DNA of 64,000 nucleotides from Heligmosomoides polygyrus polygyrus (GCA_947396885.1 OX377205.1:25593407-25657406); one strand, 5' to 3'; numbered from the stretch's first letter, positions 34,181 through 45,060 are shown. The notes: generated by a model from the letters alone, not told the origin. Translations and numbers: made by a program.

Positions 34181-34793
34181 TTTCATCAGTATCGTCCATC
34201 GGGTATAAGGCTTCAGAAGACGTGCTGCTGACGTCGTTACACGTACAATGGGGCTTAGCATATGTCACAGACGATATCAGCATGCGTCCGGATTCAGAAC
34301 ACGTGACCTGGACGTCGTACAACAAGATCCAGATCAGTGGTCGTTCAAGTCGTTCCACAGATCATACTTTGCACAGCATTCGTGAGAAAACTTTTTAAAG
34401 GCTTCGTTCGACAAGTGTGCGCGTACTTGACTGCCACTACGCCTTTATTTTTTTTTATTTCACTTCGGCACAAGTGTAAGTGGTATTGGCGGGGTTGAGA
34501 GTGAGGGTAAGGAGAATGGTTAAAGTTATCGGAGGAACATGAATGCTGTCGAACAATTAACGGTGTCGAGCGGTCTACCGACACCCATTGGTTTCATTTA
34601 TGTTTCCGCAGATTAAGCACTTTGGGTTGAGTCTCTTACAGTCTGTTCTTCAGGGCGTAGTAGAACATGTACTTCGGAGAATGAAATGAAAGTAAGAGAG
34701 CCAAAAGAAGAAAAGAACACGGCCGGGGTACTCGGGGTTTGGGGGCGAAGCCCCCAACCAGAGTTGGCGGCCGTGAGGCCTCTGAACGTCTGG

Positions 34794-34998
34794 TTATTAA
34801 TAAACGCCGATGCTGCCACTCGAAGGTACCCCCACATGGGACATAGCTCATGTTGGCACATCGGCTAACCTCGTTGGGGGAATTCTTAGTGGTCGTCTTG
34901 CATCCGTTGAGAACTTTCTGTTTTTCTCATATTTGGTCCTCCACTCGTCTGTTATCCTCGTTGTAACCCGTTTCTCTATGCTTGTTGAGCTGTTGTTG
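34794..34998. other. Short spacer without recognised feature
   Basis: Sequence between the H1 tail and the second head motif; no feature recognised. Confidence 0.3.
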
Positions 34999-35043
34999 AA
35001 GAGCCGATGTTTTAAGCAATAGTATTAGAACGCTAGTATCCTA

Positions 35044-35085
<42 letters not shown>
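34999..35085. repeat. Head motif plus (TA)n, second copy
   Basis: AGAGCCGATGTTTTAAGCAA ... AGAACGCTAGTATCCTACTA followed by about 40 nt of TA repeats. Matches 32885-32960. Confidence 0.7.
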
Positions 35086-35569
35086 CGGCTAATTTCACGT
35101 GCTCGTCAGGGGAGGCCTACTGAAGCCAAGAGATGTCTCCGACATTACGGAGTACAATACCGCTCGCGCCGCACGGTCAAAAGTGGGCGAAAAAACGCCA
35201 ACATGGCGTCGCAAAGCGTCGCACGGTCATAACTCCTTCAGTTTTAGGTTTTTTGAAAAAAGGCTGATACCATTCGATTCGCCTCTTCGAGATCTACATA
35301 AAACATGTGTAAAACTTTACCGGAACGCCCGTATTTTCGCCGTGGGTGGTCCGAAATTGGCTGGACGGGCGATTAGAGCAGTTTATTTCCCAGGATATGC
35401 GTGCTTTCGGAGTATCTCAAAGATGGCGTACGTCGCCAGTGCTCTGCCATGCAAGGAATGCCCCAAGAGTGCGCCGTGCACAATGCATACAGAACCTAAC
35501 CTACCAATCGAGTGGGCAAACGCATGTCCACTGCGCTTCTATCTTCTCTCACTGGGAACTGCGACGTTT

Positions 35570-36005
35570 TCAAGACTATTTCGAGCCGTTTGGAGAATGT
35601 TATTCCCCGCCACCCCACTCAGGATTAGCTCCAATCTGTCCCAGCGAAACTTTGGTGTGCGCCGTGAACAGTGCATACAGAATCGAACCTTTCAATCGAG
35701 GGGGGGGGGGCAGCTCGTAGACTGAGCGTTTGGGCACTTTTAACAGAAATTTCTTGCTGCCCTACTCAGGAATTGCTCCAAGTCTGTCCAGCGAGCCTTT
35801 GGAATGCGCCATGAACAATGCATACAGAATAGAACCTTTCAATCGAGGGGGGGGGACAGCTTGTAGACTGAGCGTTTGGGGAGCTTTATCAGAAATTTCT
35901 TGCCGCCCTACTCAGGAATTGCTCCAAGGCTTTTCAGCAAGCCTTTGGAGTGCGCTAAGAACAATGCATACAGAATCGAACCTTTCAATCGAGGGGGGGG
36001 GGCGA
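35570..36005. repeat. 147-bp tandem repeat in left arm of palindrome
   Basis: Three units each ending AACCTTTCAATCGAGGGGGG (G runs at about 35700, 35846, 35993). Mirrored units ending CCCCCCCCTCGATTGAAAG are in the right arm near 39162 and 39303. Confidence 0.75.
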
Positions 36006-37885
36006 CCGCTCGCAAATTGCACGCGCCGGCGTCTTCGGAGCACAATAGCTCTGTCAAGTTGGAACCTTTCAGGTTGCAGCTTGTAGGTCTTGTAGGCAGT
36101 CGAACGGTCTGCTAGCACGCCAAAGCATTATGGTTTAGCGCAGGAGGGGGCAATGTTATAGGGGTGCGAAAATGCAGGTGAGGCTTGCGTGACGCATTTT
36201 TTCCGAGTTCTGTGGACCACTGCGAGAAGATGCCACAGGCTAACGGCCTTAAAATGCGTACGCGAACAGAGCGCCTAAGGTATTTTACGACGACGTGCTC
36301 ATAGCTCCTCAGCTGCCCAAACTGCCTAGCCTCAGCTGCCGTTTTAGAGCGGCGAAAGCTAGCGATTAGAATTTCTTGCGCTCCTACTCGCCCAGACTTG
36401 AGTCTTCGAAACTCGCAACGGCACCGTTCCGCTCAGCGTGGGAAGCGCTATCGAGCGGTATCAATTTCGACCGATTTTGGAAACATCAATTTCTGACTGT
36501 TTCGCATCGAGGACGAGGACGCGGCGGAAGGACGATGACGTCATCGAAAAATCGATGTCTTCGAGTTGGGCCACGCTTGATACCATTCGATAGAGCTTTT
36601 CATGCTGAATTGAGCGGTGTCATTTAGTGTGGGAAAAACTGTAATCGGGGCGAGAAATAGCGCGGAGAGCGTCTGACGTTGTTGCGCTGAATTGCACTCA
36701 CGGGCGTGTTCGGAGCGCAATAGCTCTGTCAGTTTTGAATCGTTTCCGCTGCAACTTGCAGGTCTTGTAGGCAGCAGAACGGTCTGCTAGCATGCCGAAG
36801 CAGGATGGCTTAGCTTAGGAGACCGCAATGTTAGAGCGGTGCGAAAATGCAGGTGAGGCTTGTGTGAAGAATTTTTTTCCGATTTCGGTGGGTCACTGCG
36901 AGAAGACGAGGCGACCTAACGGCATCAGAATCCGTATTTGAACAGAGCTCTTAAGGTACTTTACGGCGCCGGGATCAGAACTTCTCAGCTGCCTAAACTG
37001 CCTTAGCCCCATCTGCCGTTTTTGGGCGGCGGACTTAACGGTTGCAGTTTCCTGCCCTCTTACTCGCCCATATTTGGGTTTCCGACACTCCCGGTAACAC
37101 CGTTTTATTCATAACGAAAAGCTCTATCGAATGGTGTCACTCTCGACCAATTTCAAAAAAATCGATTTTTCGACAATATCGATGACTTGGGTGCTATAGG
37201 CCGACCCGCGCCGACGATGACGTAATCGAGAACCGGTATTTTCGAAATTGGCCAAATTTCCTCGTGCAAACTTCGTCCAAAATTATCTAGGGGTTATTTG
37301 GGGCGCTGATTACGAATCCGACGTTCGTTTTTGAAAATTCCGCGGACTTGAGCAGGTTACTTCCCGTTTGAGAGTGGTCGGGTCAGGATCACCGATCACC
37401 CTCAGTTATCGGTATGAGCGGTCCCCTTCCGTAACCGTCCAAATGTACTTCGGCATCGTGTTTGGCACCCTGAATAAGTCCCCGACCCTGTACGAATTTC
37501 GAGCAAAATCGATGACCCTGACCTGACTACCATCAGTTATCCAGAAAAAAATCCAAAACCTACCGAAGTCGACGGAATTTTGAAAAACGGACGTCGGATT
37601 CGTAATCAGCGCCCCAAATAACCCCTAGACGATTTTGGACGCAGTTTGCACGAGGAAATTTGGCCAATTTCGAAAATATCGGTTTTCGATGACGTCATCA
37701 CCCGCGCAGCTCGGCCAAGCGCGCCCACGTCTTCGATGGGATATTGTCAAAAATCGATATTGCCTAAATCGGTCGAAATTGATAGCATTCGATAGAGATG
37801 TTCAAGCAGAACAGAGAGGTGTTATTGGGAGTGTCGAAAACCCAAACATGGGCGAGTAAGAGGGCAGTAAACTTCAACCGCTAAA

Positions 37886-38025
37886 GGCCCCCACAGAGTT
37901 CTGCGGCAGCGCCGCGGCCCTATGCTTAACCATAGGGCAGAGACGCAAAGCTCGCCGCCGGCGGCGTCCCTGCCCTATCCTAACCATAGCGGCGAGCGGG
38001 GTTGCTGCAGAACTCTGTGGGGGCC
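37886..38025. mobile_element. 140-bp palindromic MITE inside right arm only
   Basis: The ends GGCCCCCACAGAGTTCTGC and its inverse bound a G/C-rich interior that is itself partly mirrored (CCCTATGCTTAACCATAGGG). It has no partner in the left arm, so it inserted after the arms formed. A second, nearby direct duplication (ATGGGCGAGTAAGAGGGCAG at 37850 and 38090) adds to the arm difference. Confidence 0.7.
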
Positions 38026-39964
38026 TTATGTCCGCTGCCCTAAAACGGCAGATGTTAAAAGGTGTTACCGGGAGTGTCGGAAACCCAAATATGGGCGAGT
38101 AAGAGGGCAGGAAACTGCAACCGTGAAGTCCGCCGCCCAAAAACGGCAGATGGGGCTAAGGCAGTTTAGGCAGGTAAGAAGTTCTGATCCCGTCACCGTA
38201 AAGTACCTTAAGTGCTCTGTTCGTACACGCATTCTGATGTGGTTAGCTCCCCGCGTCTTCTCGCAGTGGTCCACCGAAATCGGAAAAAAATGCGTCACGC
38301 AAGCCTCACCTGCATTTTCGCACCGCTCTAACATTGCGCCCTCCTAAGCTAAGCCATTCTGCTTCGACGTATTAGCAGACCGTTCTGCTGCCTACAAGAC
38401 CCACAAGTTGTGGCCGAAACGATTCAAACTGACAGAGTTATGGTGCTCCGAACACGTCCGCGTGTGCAATTTAGCGCAACAACGGCTGACGCTCTCCGCG
38501 CTATTACTCGCCCAGATTACCGTTTTTCCCACTCCGAATGAAACCATTCAATTCAGCATGAAAAGCTCTATCGAATGGTATCAAGCGTGACCCAACACGA
38601 AGACATCGATTTTTCGATGACGTCATCGTCCTTCCGCCGCGTCCTCGTCCTCGATGCGAAACAGTCAGAAATTGATGATTCCAAAATCGGTCGAAATTGA
38701 TACCGCTCGATAGCGCTTTCCACGCTGAACGGAACGGTGCCATTGCGAGTTTCGAAGACGCAAGTCTGTGCGAGTAGGAGCGCAAGAAACTCTAATCGCT
38801 AGGTTTCGCCGCTCTAAAACGGCAGCTGAGGCTAGGCAGTTTGGGCAGCTGAGGAGCTATGAGCACGTCGTCGTAAAGTAGCTTAAGCGCTCTTTTCGAG
38901 TACGCATTTTAAGGCCGTTAGCTTGTGGCGTCTTCTCGCAGTGGTCCACGGGAATCGGAAAAAAATGCGTCACGCAAGCCTCACCTGCATTTTCGCCCCC
39001 CAATAACATTGCCCTCTCCTATGTTAAACCATTCTGCTTTGGCGTGCTAGCAGACCGTTCGACTGCCTACAAGACCTACAAGCTGCAACCTGAAAGGTTC
39101 CAACTTGACAGAGCTATTGTGCTCCGAAGATGCCCGCGCGTGCAATTTGCGAGCGGTCGCCCCCCCCCTCGATTGAAAGCTTCTATTCTGTATGCATGTT
39201 CATGGCGCACTCCAAAGGCTCGCTGGACAGACTTGGAGCAATTCCTGAGTAGGTCAGCAAGAAATTTCTGTTAAAAGTACCCAAACGCTCAGTCTACAAG
39301 CTGTCCCCCCCCCTCGATTGAAAGGTTCGATTCTGTATGCATTGTTCACGGCGCACACCAAAGTTTGAGTGGGATGGCAGGGAATTTCTGATAACATTCT
39401 CCAAACGGCCCGAAATAGTCTTGAAAACGTCGCAGTTCCCAGTTAGAGAAGATAGAAGCACAGGGGGCATGCGCTCGCCCCATTGATAGGTTAGGTTCTA
39501 TGTGCATTGTTCACGGCGCACTCTCTGCGCATTCCTGGCATGAAAGAGCACTGGCGACGTACGCCATCTTTGAGATACTCCGAAAGCACGCATATCCTGG
39601 GGAATAGGCTGCTCTAATCGCCCGTCCAGCCAATTTTGGACCACCCACGGCGAAAATACGGGTGTTCCGGTAAAGTTTTACATATGTTTGTGTAGATCTC
39701 GAAGAAAGGAATCGAATGGTATCAACCTTTTTTCAAAAAACCTAAAATTGAAGGAGTTATGAGAGTGCGACGCTTTGCGACGCTATGTTGGCGTTTTTTC
39801 GCCCACTTTTGACCGTGCGGCGCGAGCGGTATTGTATGTCAGCAGGGTTTTCTTTCGCTTAACATGGAGATTGCTGGTGAGCTGATAACCTTGGCGGCGG
39901 ACCACCCAAGTTTACGATATATTCAGCGGGCAATGCGTCAGGGTATAAATAGGAATCAAGTGCA

Positions 39965-40125
39965 GAAGGTAGGAATTCAGAAGGCGTGCCTTAGACGTCG
40001 TTCAACGTGCGACAGGATTCGAAAGACGTGCTGAAGGCGTCTCCAGTGTGCGTAGGTATTTTGAAAACGTGTTGCAGACGTCTTCCATCGTGCATCAGGA
40101 TTAAGAAGACGTGCTAAAGAGTCAT
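39965..40125 (+). repeat. 42-bp minisatellite in H3, about 4 units
   Basis: Units of type GACGTCGTTCAACGTGCGACAG followed by GATTCGAAAGACGTGCTGAAG, same family as at 16060 and 33110. Confidence 0.7.
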
Positions 40126-40180
40126 CCACAGAAGTTATCCAACGTGTTACTTACTTTTTTACTCACCATCACATGTGAGT

Positions 40181-41277
40181 CAGGGATGTGTGGATTTTTT
40201 AAAGAAAAGAACTCGGAATACGGAACGGAAGAAGTCAAAAATGGGCGGAAACCGGAATACGAAACACGGAAACGGAAATAACTCAAAACTCGAAACTTCA
40301 TTTAATTTTTAATAAACATAATTCCATAATGTAGTAATAACTAAGTTGCCGCAAAGTTGGAAGAGCCCCGCTGCTTCCAATTTAGAAGGAGGCAGCGGGG
40401 TTTTTCCATCCAGCAACATTAAAAAATAAAAAGCCTCGTATTTCTCCAATTACTAAGATGAATTTTCAAACAGTATTAGTGCAAAAAAACCGAAGCTTAG
40501 GCCAAATCTTTCTGTAAATAGGACGAAAGTATTTTAAATACAATAAACCCAGCTGACGTAAGATGTCAGAGATTTCGCCACTCATAACACTTGACCGGTT
40601 TTATTGAATGTCCAGGATCTATCCCAATTGGGAGGGGCTAAGGTTACAGCTACATTCAATACACACGACATGACGTCGACTCTCTGAGTTCGTTTGGGAA
40701 GAATTGTATCATTTGGCTGAAGCTCTGGAACAAACTCAAAGGAGGTGCTGGAGAGGCAAGACGCTTTACGCCTCCCCCCTCCAACTAGAATGATCCAATA
40801 TCTCTATGGAAAGCAATGTTAGCATCTAAGGGTGCTTATAGAACTCTGATCTTGAATTGGTGTTACAAACCAGACCTAAGATTATTAGGGAAAAGATAAG
40901 CATACTCTTGATAAGGAATTTGATTCTTGACTCAAACATTCGTGAAACCTTCTTTGGGCCTTATACTATTCGATGATGCATCGTTTCAAAAAAACAAAAA
41001 AGAATCCAGTTTGCTTATCACACTACCACGACACCAGGATGCATCATCGGTTTGGAAGCAGCACAGTCGCTAAAAAGGCGAGGATAATCTCTTTCTTCAG
41101 CCTTTCGTTTAAGTTCAATAGCTAAATGAAAGCAGCACAAAACAATCAGTGAGTGATGAGTCACCATTTCCGTTCCGCCTTCCGGCCCTAGGAAGCGGAA
41201 CACGGAACGGAACGGAAGGACTAAAAACGGCAAAACCGGAATTCGTAACACGGAAGCGGAAATTCCGCACATCCCTG
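40181..41277. mobile_element. 1097-bp hAT-like non-autonomous element
   Basis: Starts CAGGGATGTGTGGA and ends with the inverse of CAGGGATGTGCGGA. Flanked by 8-bp ATGTGAGT (40173-40180) and ATATGAGT (41278-41285), seven of eight matching. CAGGG ends and an 8-bp duplication are typical of hAT. The inner flanks carry GGAACGGAA-type repeats on both sides. A strong hairpin (CCCCGCTGC...GCAGCGGGG) lies at about 40366-40402. No transposase. Confidence 0.85.
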
Positions 41278-41321
41278 ATATGAGTGCTTGATTGACTCTC
41301 ACTCTTGCCAGCACATGGTAG

Positions 41322-41590
41322 TGGATAAAGAGCAACAGCGACAGGACAGCTCCTTGAGGGACACCACTATTACAGCGGTAAACAATAGAAAAGCTACTAT
41401 TTATTCTAACAGTGAAAGTACGATCGCAGAGATAAGATCTTAGCCATTGCAACAATTTCCCAGAAATACCAGTTCCCTGAAGCTTAGTAACAGGGTTGAG
41501 CTTTAATAACTTTTAAGTTTAAGTTATAAGTGGCAGAATCACTAGGAAGAGACCTTATCAAACGCTTTTGAGAATTCAAAATATCACCCC
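41322..41590 (-). mobile_element. CR1-type LINE fragment, central reverse transcriptase
   Basis: Minus strand: FEFSKAFDKVS near 41570, then MLQWLRSYLCDRTFTVRINS and FSIVYRCNSGVPQGAVLSLL near 41350-41455. The similarity ends at FIHY, exactly where the H3 tail starts. Fits just upstream of the ADD part found at 32459-32884. Confidence 0.75.
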
Positions 41591-43560
41591 TATATATAAA
41601 AGAGTTTGTCCGTCGAGTGATCTAACACAAGTGAGATACGCCGCACCATCCACAGCGGGGGCGGTCGAGTGATCTAACCTGAGTGAGATGGGATGTTGCT
41701 GCAGCAGGGGAAGCGTAGTCCTTTACTGCCTAACACAACAGCGCGTTTTTGAACGGCCAGTTCCAGAAGCCGTGCCGCCGACTTCGTACCATTAGCATGA
41801 AAAACCACTAAAGGGATAAGAGTAGAAGGGCAACTTCGAGGAAGGAGAACCGACAGCGACCAGGAGGGGCGACCTGGAAAAGGCATCGCGATGGGGGGGG
41901 GGTCGATAGGGAGAACAATGGAGCAGGCCAGGAGCTGGGTTTAGGCAACAAGGGGGACCAGGGGCCGGATTCATGAACGATTTACCGCCGGGTAAGCGCA
42001 AAATTTACCCCCACTCCCCGCTTACGTGCGATTCATGAACGCGCGGCGGGAAAAATCCGAGGTAAGTGTCGAGGTACATAAATGCTACCCCGTCAGCGCG
42101 TCGGGAACATTTACCTCCAAGGCGAGGGTTTTGCTCCGCGGCCAACTTCTGACCCAATGCATGCCTCCGCTGGCCCTTAGCCAGCTCTGAGCTGGCCGCC
42201 AGCCGCAAATTCAATGCCTGGCAGGGCGCCTAGTTGCCGTCGCCATGCGCACGTCTTTCGCCGCACTTCGGTGAGTTGTTTTACCTTTTGTTTTCTCTAT
42301 CACGCTTGCATTCCATGATTTTTTTTGGGCTCTGTGGACCATGGCGGCCCACAATGCCACTTATTTTTAAGTGAGTTGCTTACTTTAGTGGCATTGTGGG
42401 TCGGCTTGGGCCACCACGAGCTTAGTCCACCACGCAAATCGTAATTTGCGATTTGCGTGGGTGGCCTATGCCCGTCCGCCACCTTAGCCTTCCTTGGCAT
42501 ATGTTGTCTACGGAGGCTACTGTGGTGGATGGCACCCATTATTAGTCACGTAGGCCCACATTTACCATTGTTTCTGTACTTCCTGCTATGCTACTAGTTT
42601 TCACCCCTCTCCCTCCCTCCCCCTCGCCCAACCCCACATTTCACATTCCATTTCCCCCAAATACGATGCCGCTAGTGTCGGTGCCAGCGACGTCCCAGCA
42701 GCAAGTATTACTGCTTGGTTTCGCTGTTAGCTGATACCAGCGGACCAGCGTAAGCATGCACATTGGGTCAGAAATTGGCCGCGGAGCAAAACCCTCGCCT
42801 TGGCCGTCATGAATCAGAAAACGGAGGTAAGTTCGGGGAAAGTGGCGGGTAAATGGTCATCAAGGTAAGTGGGGGTAGCATTTACCTCCGGCCGCGTTCA
42901 TGAATCCGGCCCCAGGGGAGTTACCAATAAGGAAGGGGAGGCAGTAAGGAGGATCAGCAAGGAAATGCATTACCAGTAAGGAAGGCCGGATTTAGAAGAT
43001 GTGATACCGATGTCGCGCAATGGGCGTTTACTCGCCGTCGTCGTGTCGTGAGTGAAGGAGGGCTACTTAATTGGGAAGGAGTAGTAGGGAAGATCCCGAT
43101 GGGGGGAGGAGGAATATACCTTGAAGAAGGGACCTGGAGGCGGGACCAGGACGGGGAACCAACAAGAAGGGAGCCGTAAGGGAATTCATACGGGAATAAG
43201 GAATCTGCCATATGCATAGCCTCTTCATGCTCGACAAACCGAGCGCTTCTGGATCTGGAATGCGGGCTCCTGCGTCGCGCTACAAGCGCCCTGATTCTGA
43301 TTCGTGTCACCGAAGCCTGCCATGAGCATGTTAGGACCACTAAGGAGGTGGTGGAGAAGGGCAGTAAGTGGGACCTCTAGAGTGAACCAGAAGAGCGACC
43401 AGGAAGGAAAGGAACAACCTGGAGGGACCAGGACAGGGAAACCAACAAGAAGAGACCAGTAGGGGATCAATAGTGGAAACAAAGAAGTGGGCCCTGAGTT
43501 GGGACCAAGAAGATGGGGACTAAAAGGGGAGGGAAGACCAGTAAAGGCGGACCATCAATT
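41589..43560 (+). mobile_element. Helitron-like element H4
   Basis: Starts CCCCTATATATAAAAGAGTT, then GTCCGTCGAGTGATCTAAC repeated twice (41610 and 41667), G-rich GGGACCAG repeats, one minisatellite-like unit (GATACCGATGTCGCGCA, near 43000) and more G-rich text. It is interrupted at 41961-42913. The 3' end was not defined. Confidence 0.4.
41961..42913. mobile_element. 953-bp long-TIR element
   Basis: The left GGGGCCGGATTCATGAACG is mirrored at the right end. Inner inverted text continues for about 200 bp: GGGTTTTGCTCCGCGGCCAA near 42127 faces its inverse near 42770. Short palindromes (GGCATTGTGGG, CCACGCAAATCG) lie in the centre. No ORF of note. The target duplication could not be fixed because the flanks are G-rich. 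Confidence 0.75.
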
Positions 43561-44750
43561 AGATCCACTAAGAAGAAACGAGTGAGAGGGAACCTGGCTT
43601 TGGAAGACATGTCAACGAAATCTGGGAAGCTAGCTATTGAGCATGAGAACGGTTGTTGGCAACCTGAGGGACAGAAGTACTGCGCAGCACAAACCAATGA
43701 CGTTACTGGCCGGCTTGATGCCGATAAAGTACGCACTAGGTCCTAGATGTTAGCGAATTTTATGTTTTGCAAAAACTACTTTCCATAGGTCAGTGATGGT
43801 GCAAAGTCACGCGAAGCGCGCAAGTGCGAAAAACGCCGTTAGGCGTGTCAGAGCACTTGTATAATATCTAAAGAACCACCATCGTTAACAGCTCTGCATC
43901 AGTGATAGTAAAGATTAATCAAACTTGTCAACGTGAAGGCTTCCGGCACAAAGTGTGCTGTTTAGAAGCAATGATCGACCGCCCTTGCAAGGAAGAGAGA
44001 ATCTTCGCACTCATATTTTTCCCATAACCTTGCGCAGGGTTGGAGTAATAGGCTTAAAATTGGTTACACTGCAGCTTCCGGAAGTTTTTATGAAGCAGTA
44101 ACAATAGCCTGCTTCCACAAACAAGTCACTTCACCATGAAAGAACATGTGCAAAAGGTTTCGAAAGCGCAGCGCGACTATTTTTTGAAAATTATTTGTGG
44201 ACTACCATCATGTAGCTCAGCACAAAGTGGTTTGAGTTTACCCAAAATGCGGAAAATCTCCTCCGAATAGAAGTAAAAAGTTGGATCAAATTCGGGTGAG
44301 GGAGTGCTGTTTCTAGCGTTTACCAAAGCTGCTATCCCGTGAGGAGATTAATTAATTAAGTTGAAAAACTGATTTACTCTTTAACACAATTTAAGAAAAC
44401 TGATCTTAACAAAGTTTGCGCGTCCAGCGCTACATGAAACTGAATGGCTATCTGAATATCGAAAACCTGTGTTGCGTAAAAGTTCTCTGGGACAACTGTA
44501 CATAAGTCTGTCTGGTTGTCGGAATTCTGCAGTTGTGCGAACCCCTAGAAAAAATGTGTCAATGATAACGCTTATCTAAATTCTTGCCTGAAACTAGCTA
44601 ACACCCCAAAATAAGCCGTCTGAAAGGAGAGGAGAGGAAGTCCAATACCTGGAAAAGCATCAACACATTTGATAACGAGGAAGAAAATACCCATCGATGT
44701 AACCTTGCTGAGCCGTGTGTTCTGTGTTATGAGGTGGTCTGATGGGCGAG
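43561..44750. other. No recognised feature
   Basis: Only short ORFs. Two short perfect stems (CACGCGAAGCGCG and AACGCCGTTAGGCGT) lie near 43810-43850. No gene or element recognised. Confidence 0.35.
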
Positions 44751-44754
44751 GGGG

Positions 44755-45060
44755 TAATCACCTAACGCAGTGAACGCTGGTACGGAGTCACATCGCTTCA
44801 GTCGCAAACGTCCGATTCGGCTTCTCAGAGATTCGCACAAGTCAATGTTCATGGCCACGTGCGTGTTGACGAGGTCACCAATGCCGACTACTTCTCTGAT
44901 GTTGCATGTTCCGAGGAACAGTTCTTCTCTGGAGACGTAGACGGTGGTGTCTTCTCGTCTCGGTCAGCCCGATTAGGTCGAAGTTGATCTTTCTGGCTTG
45001 CACCACCAGGTCCTCGACGAATGCTTACGCTGCAAGCGTGCGGGCGTAGTAGGTTCAAAT
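44755..45060 (-). mobile_element. RTE family 2 endonuclease fragment
   Basis: Minus strand: ARTLAA, then FVEDLVVQARKINFDLIGLT, ETRR, then (shifted) CNIREVVGIGDLVNTHVAMN and SLRSRIGRLRLKRC. This is the N-terminal endonuclease of the same RTE type as at 63841. Frameshifted and truncated. Confidence 0.75.

Larger units (their letters stand above)
32960..34793 (+). mobile_element. Helitron-like minisatellite element H1
   Basis: The 5' end TCCTACTATATATAAAAGAG resembles typical Helitron 5' ends and is shared with elements starting at 41589 and 45411. A (GTCC)n-type run follows (32995-33062), then the 42-bp minisatellite (33110-33520), then a G-rich minisatellite (33520-34180). Near the 3' end is a hairpin TTGGGGGCGAAGCCCCCAA (34738-34756), then CTGAACGTCTGG followed by T (34782-34794). 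No protein-coding capacity for Rep/helicase is present. Boundaries and class are inferred from structure. Confidence 0.55.
35155..39834. mobile_element. 4.68-kb near-palindromic foldback transposon inserted at TA
   Basis: The first bases CAATACCGCTCGCGCCGCAC and the last bases are exact inverses, and inverse similarity continues through the element to a centre near 37.46 kb (GGGGTTATTTGGGGCGCTGA near 37290 faces its inverse near 37610). Arms are about 2.2 kb each. TA flanks both sides (35153-35154, 39835-39836), and an uninterrupted paralog of the target (GGCGTATGCC, TA at 15919-15920) is present in H2. Each arm holds direct repeats of about 147 bp ending in runs of 9-11 G/C. Open frames inside are short and mirrored, and no transposase is recognised. 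Tc1/mariner-type target choice suggests mobilisation in trans. Confidence 0.85.
35086..41321 (+). mobile_element. Helitron-like minisatellite element H3, split by two insertions
   Basis: Left part 35086-35154 (ACTGAAGCCAAGAGATG) and right part from 39835 (TATGTCAGCAGGGTTTTC, GAGATTGCTGGTGAGC) together align with H2 at about 15884-15990. The 42-bp minisatellite follows at 39965-40125. The element is split again by the hAT-like insertion 40181-41277 and resumes with GCTTGATTGACTCTCACTCT and TTGCCAGCACAT, matching H2 near 16470-16520. Without insertions H3 is roughly 0.5 kb. Confidence 0.6.

Noticed and set aside
33457..34358. Long minus-strand ORFs (up to 245 codons) rich in PSSLVLLLSTP
   Set aside because: They are translations of the purine-rich minisatellite; open in several frames and on both strands, with no domain or gene context.
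35099..36118. ORF of 208 codons and neighbours in the 35-36 kb region
   Set aside because: They lie inside the palindromic element and follow its 147-bp repeats; mirrored fragments occur near 39 kb, and no splice or domain evidence exists.
40360..40410. Bacterial-type terminator (CCCCGCTGC hairpin plus T run)
   Set aside because: It lies inside a eukaryotic hAT-like element; rho-independent termination is not relevant here.
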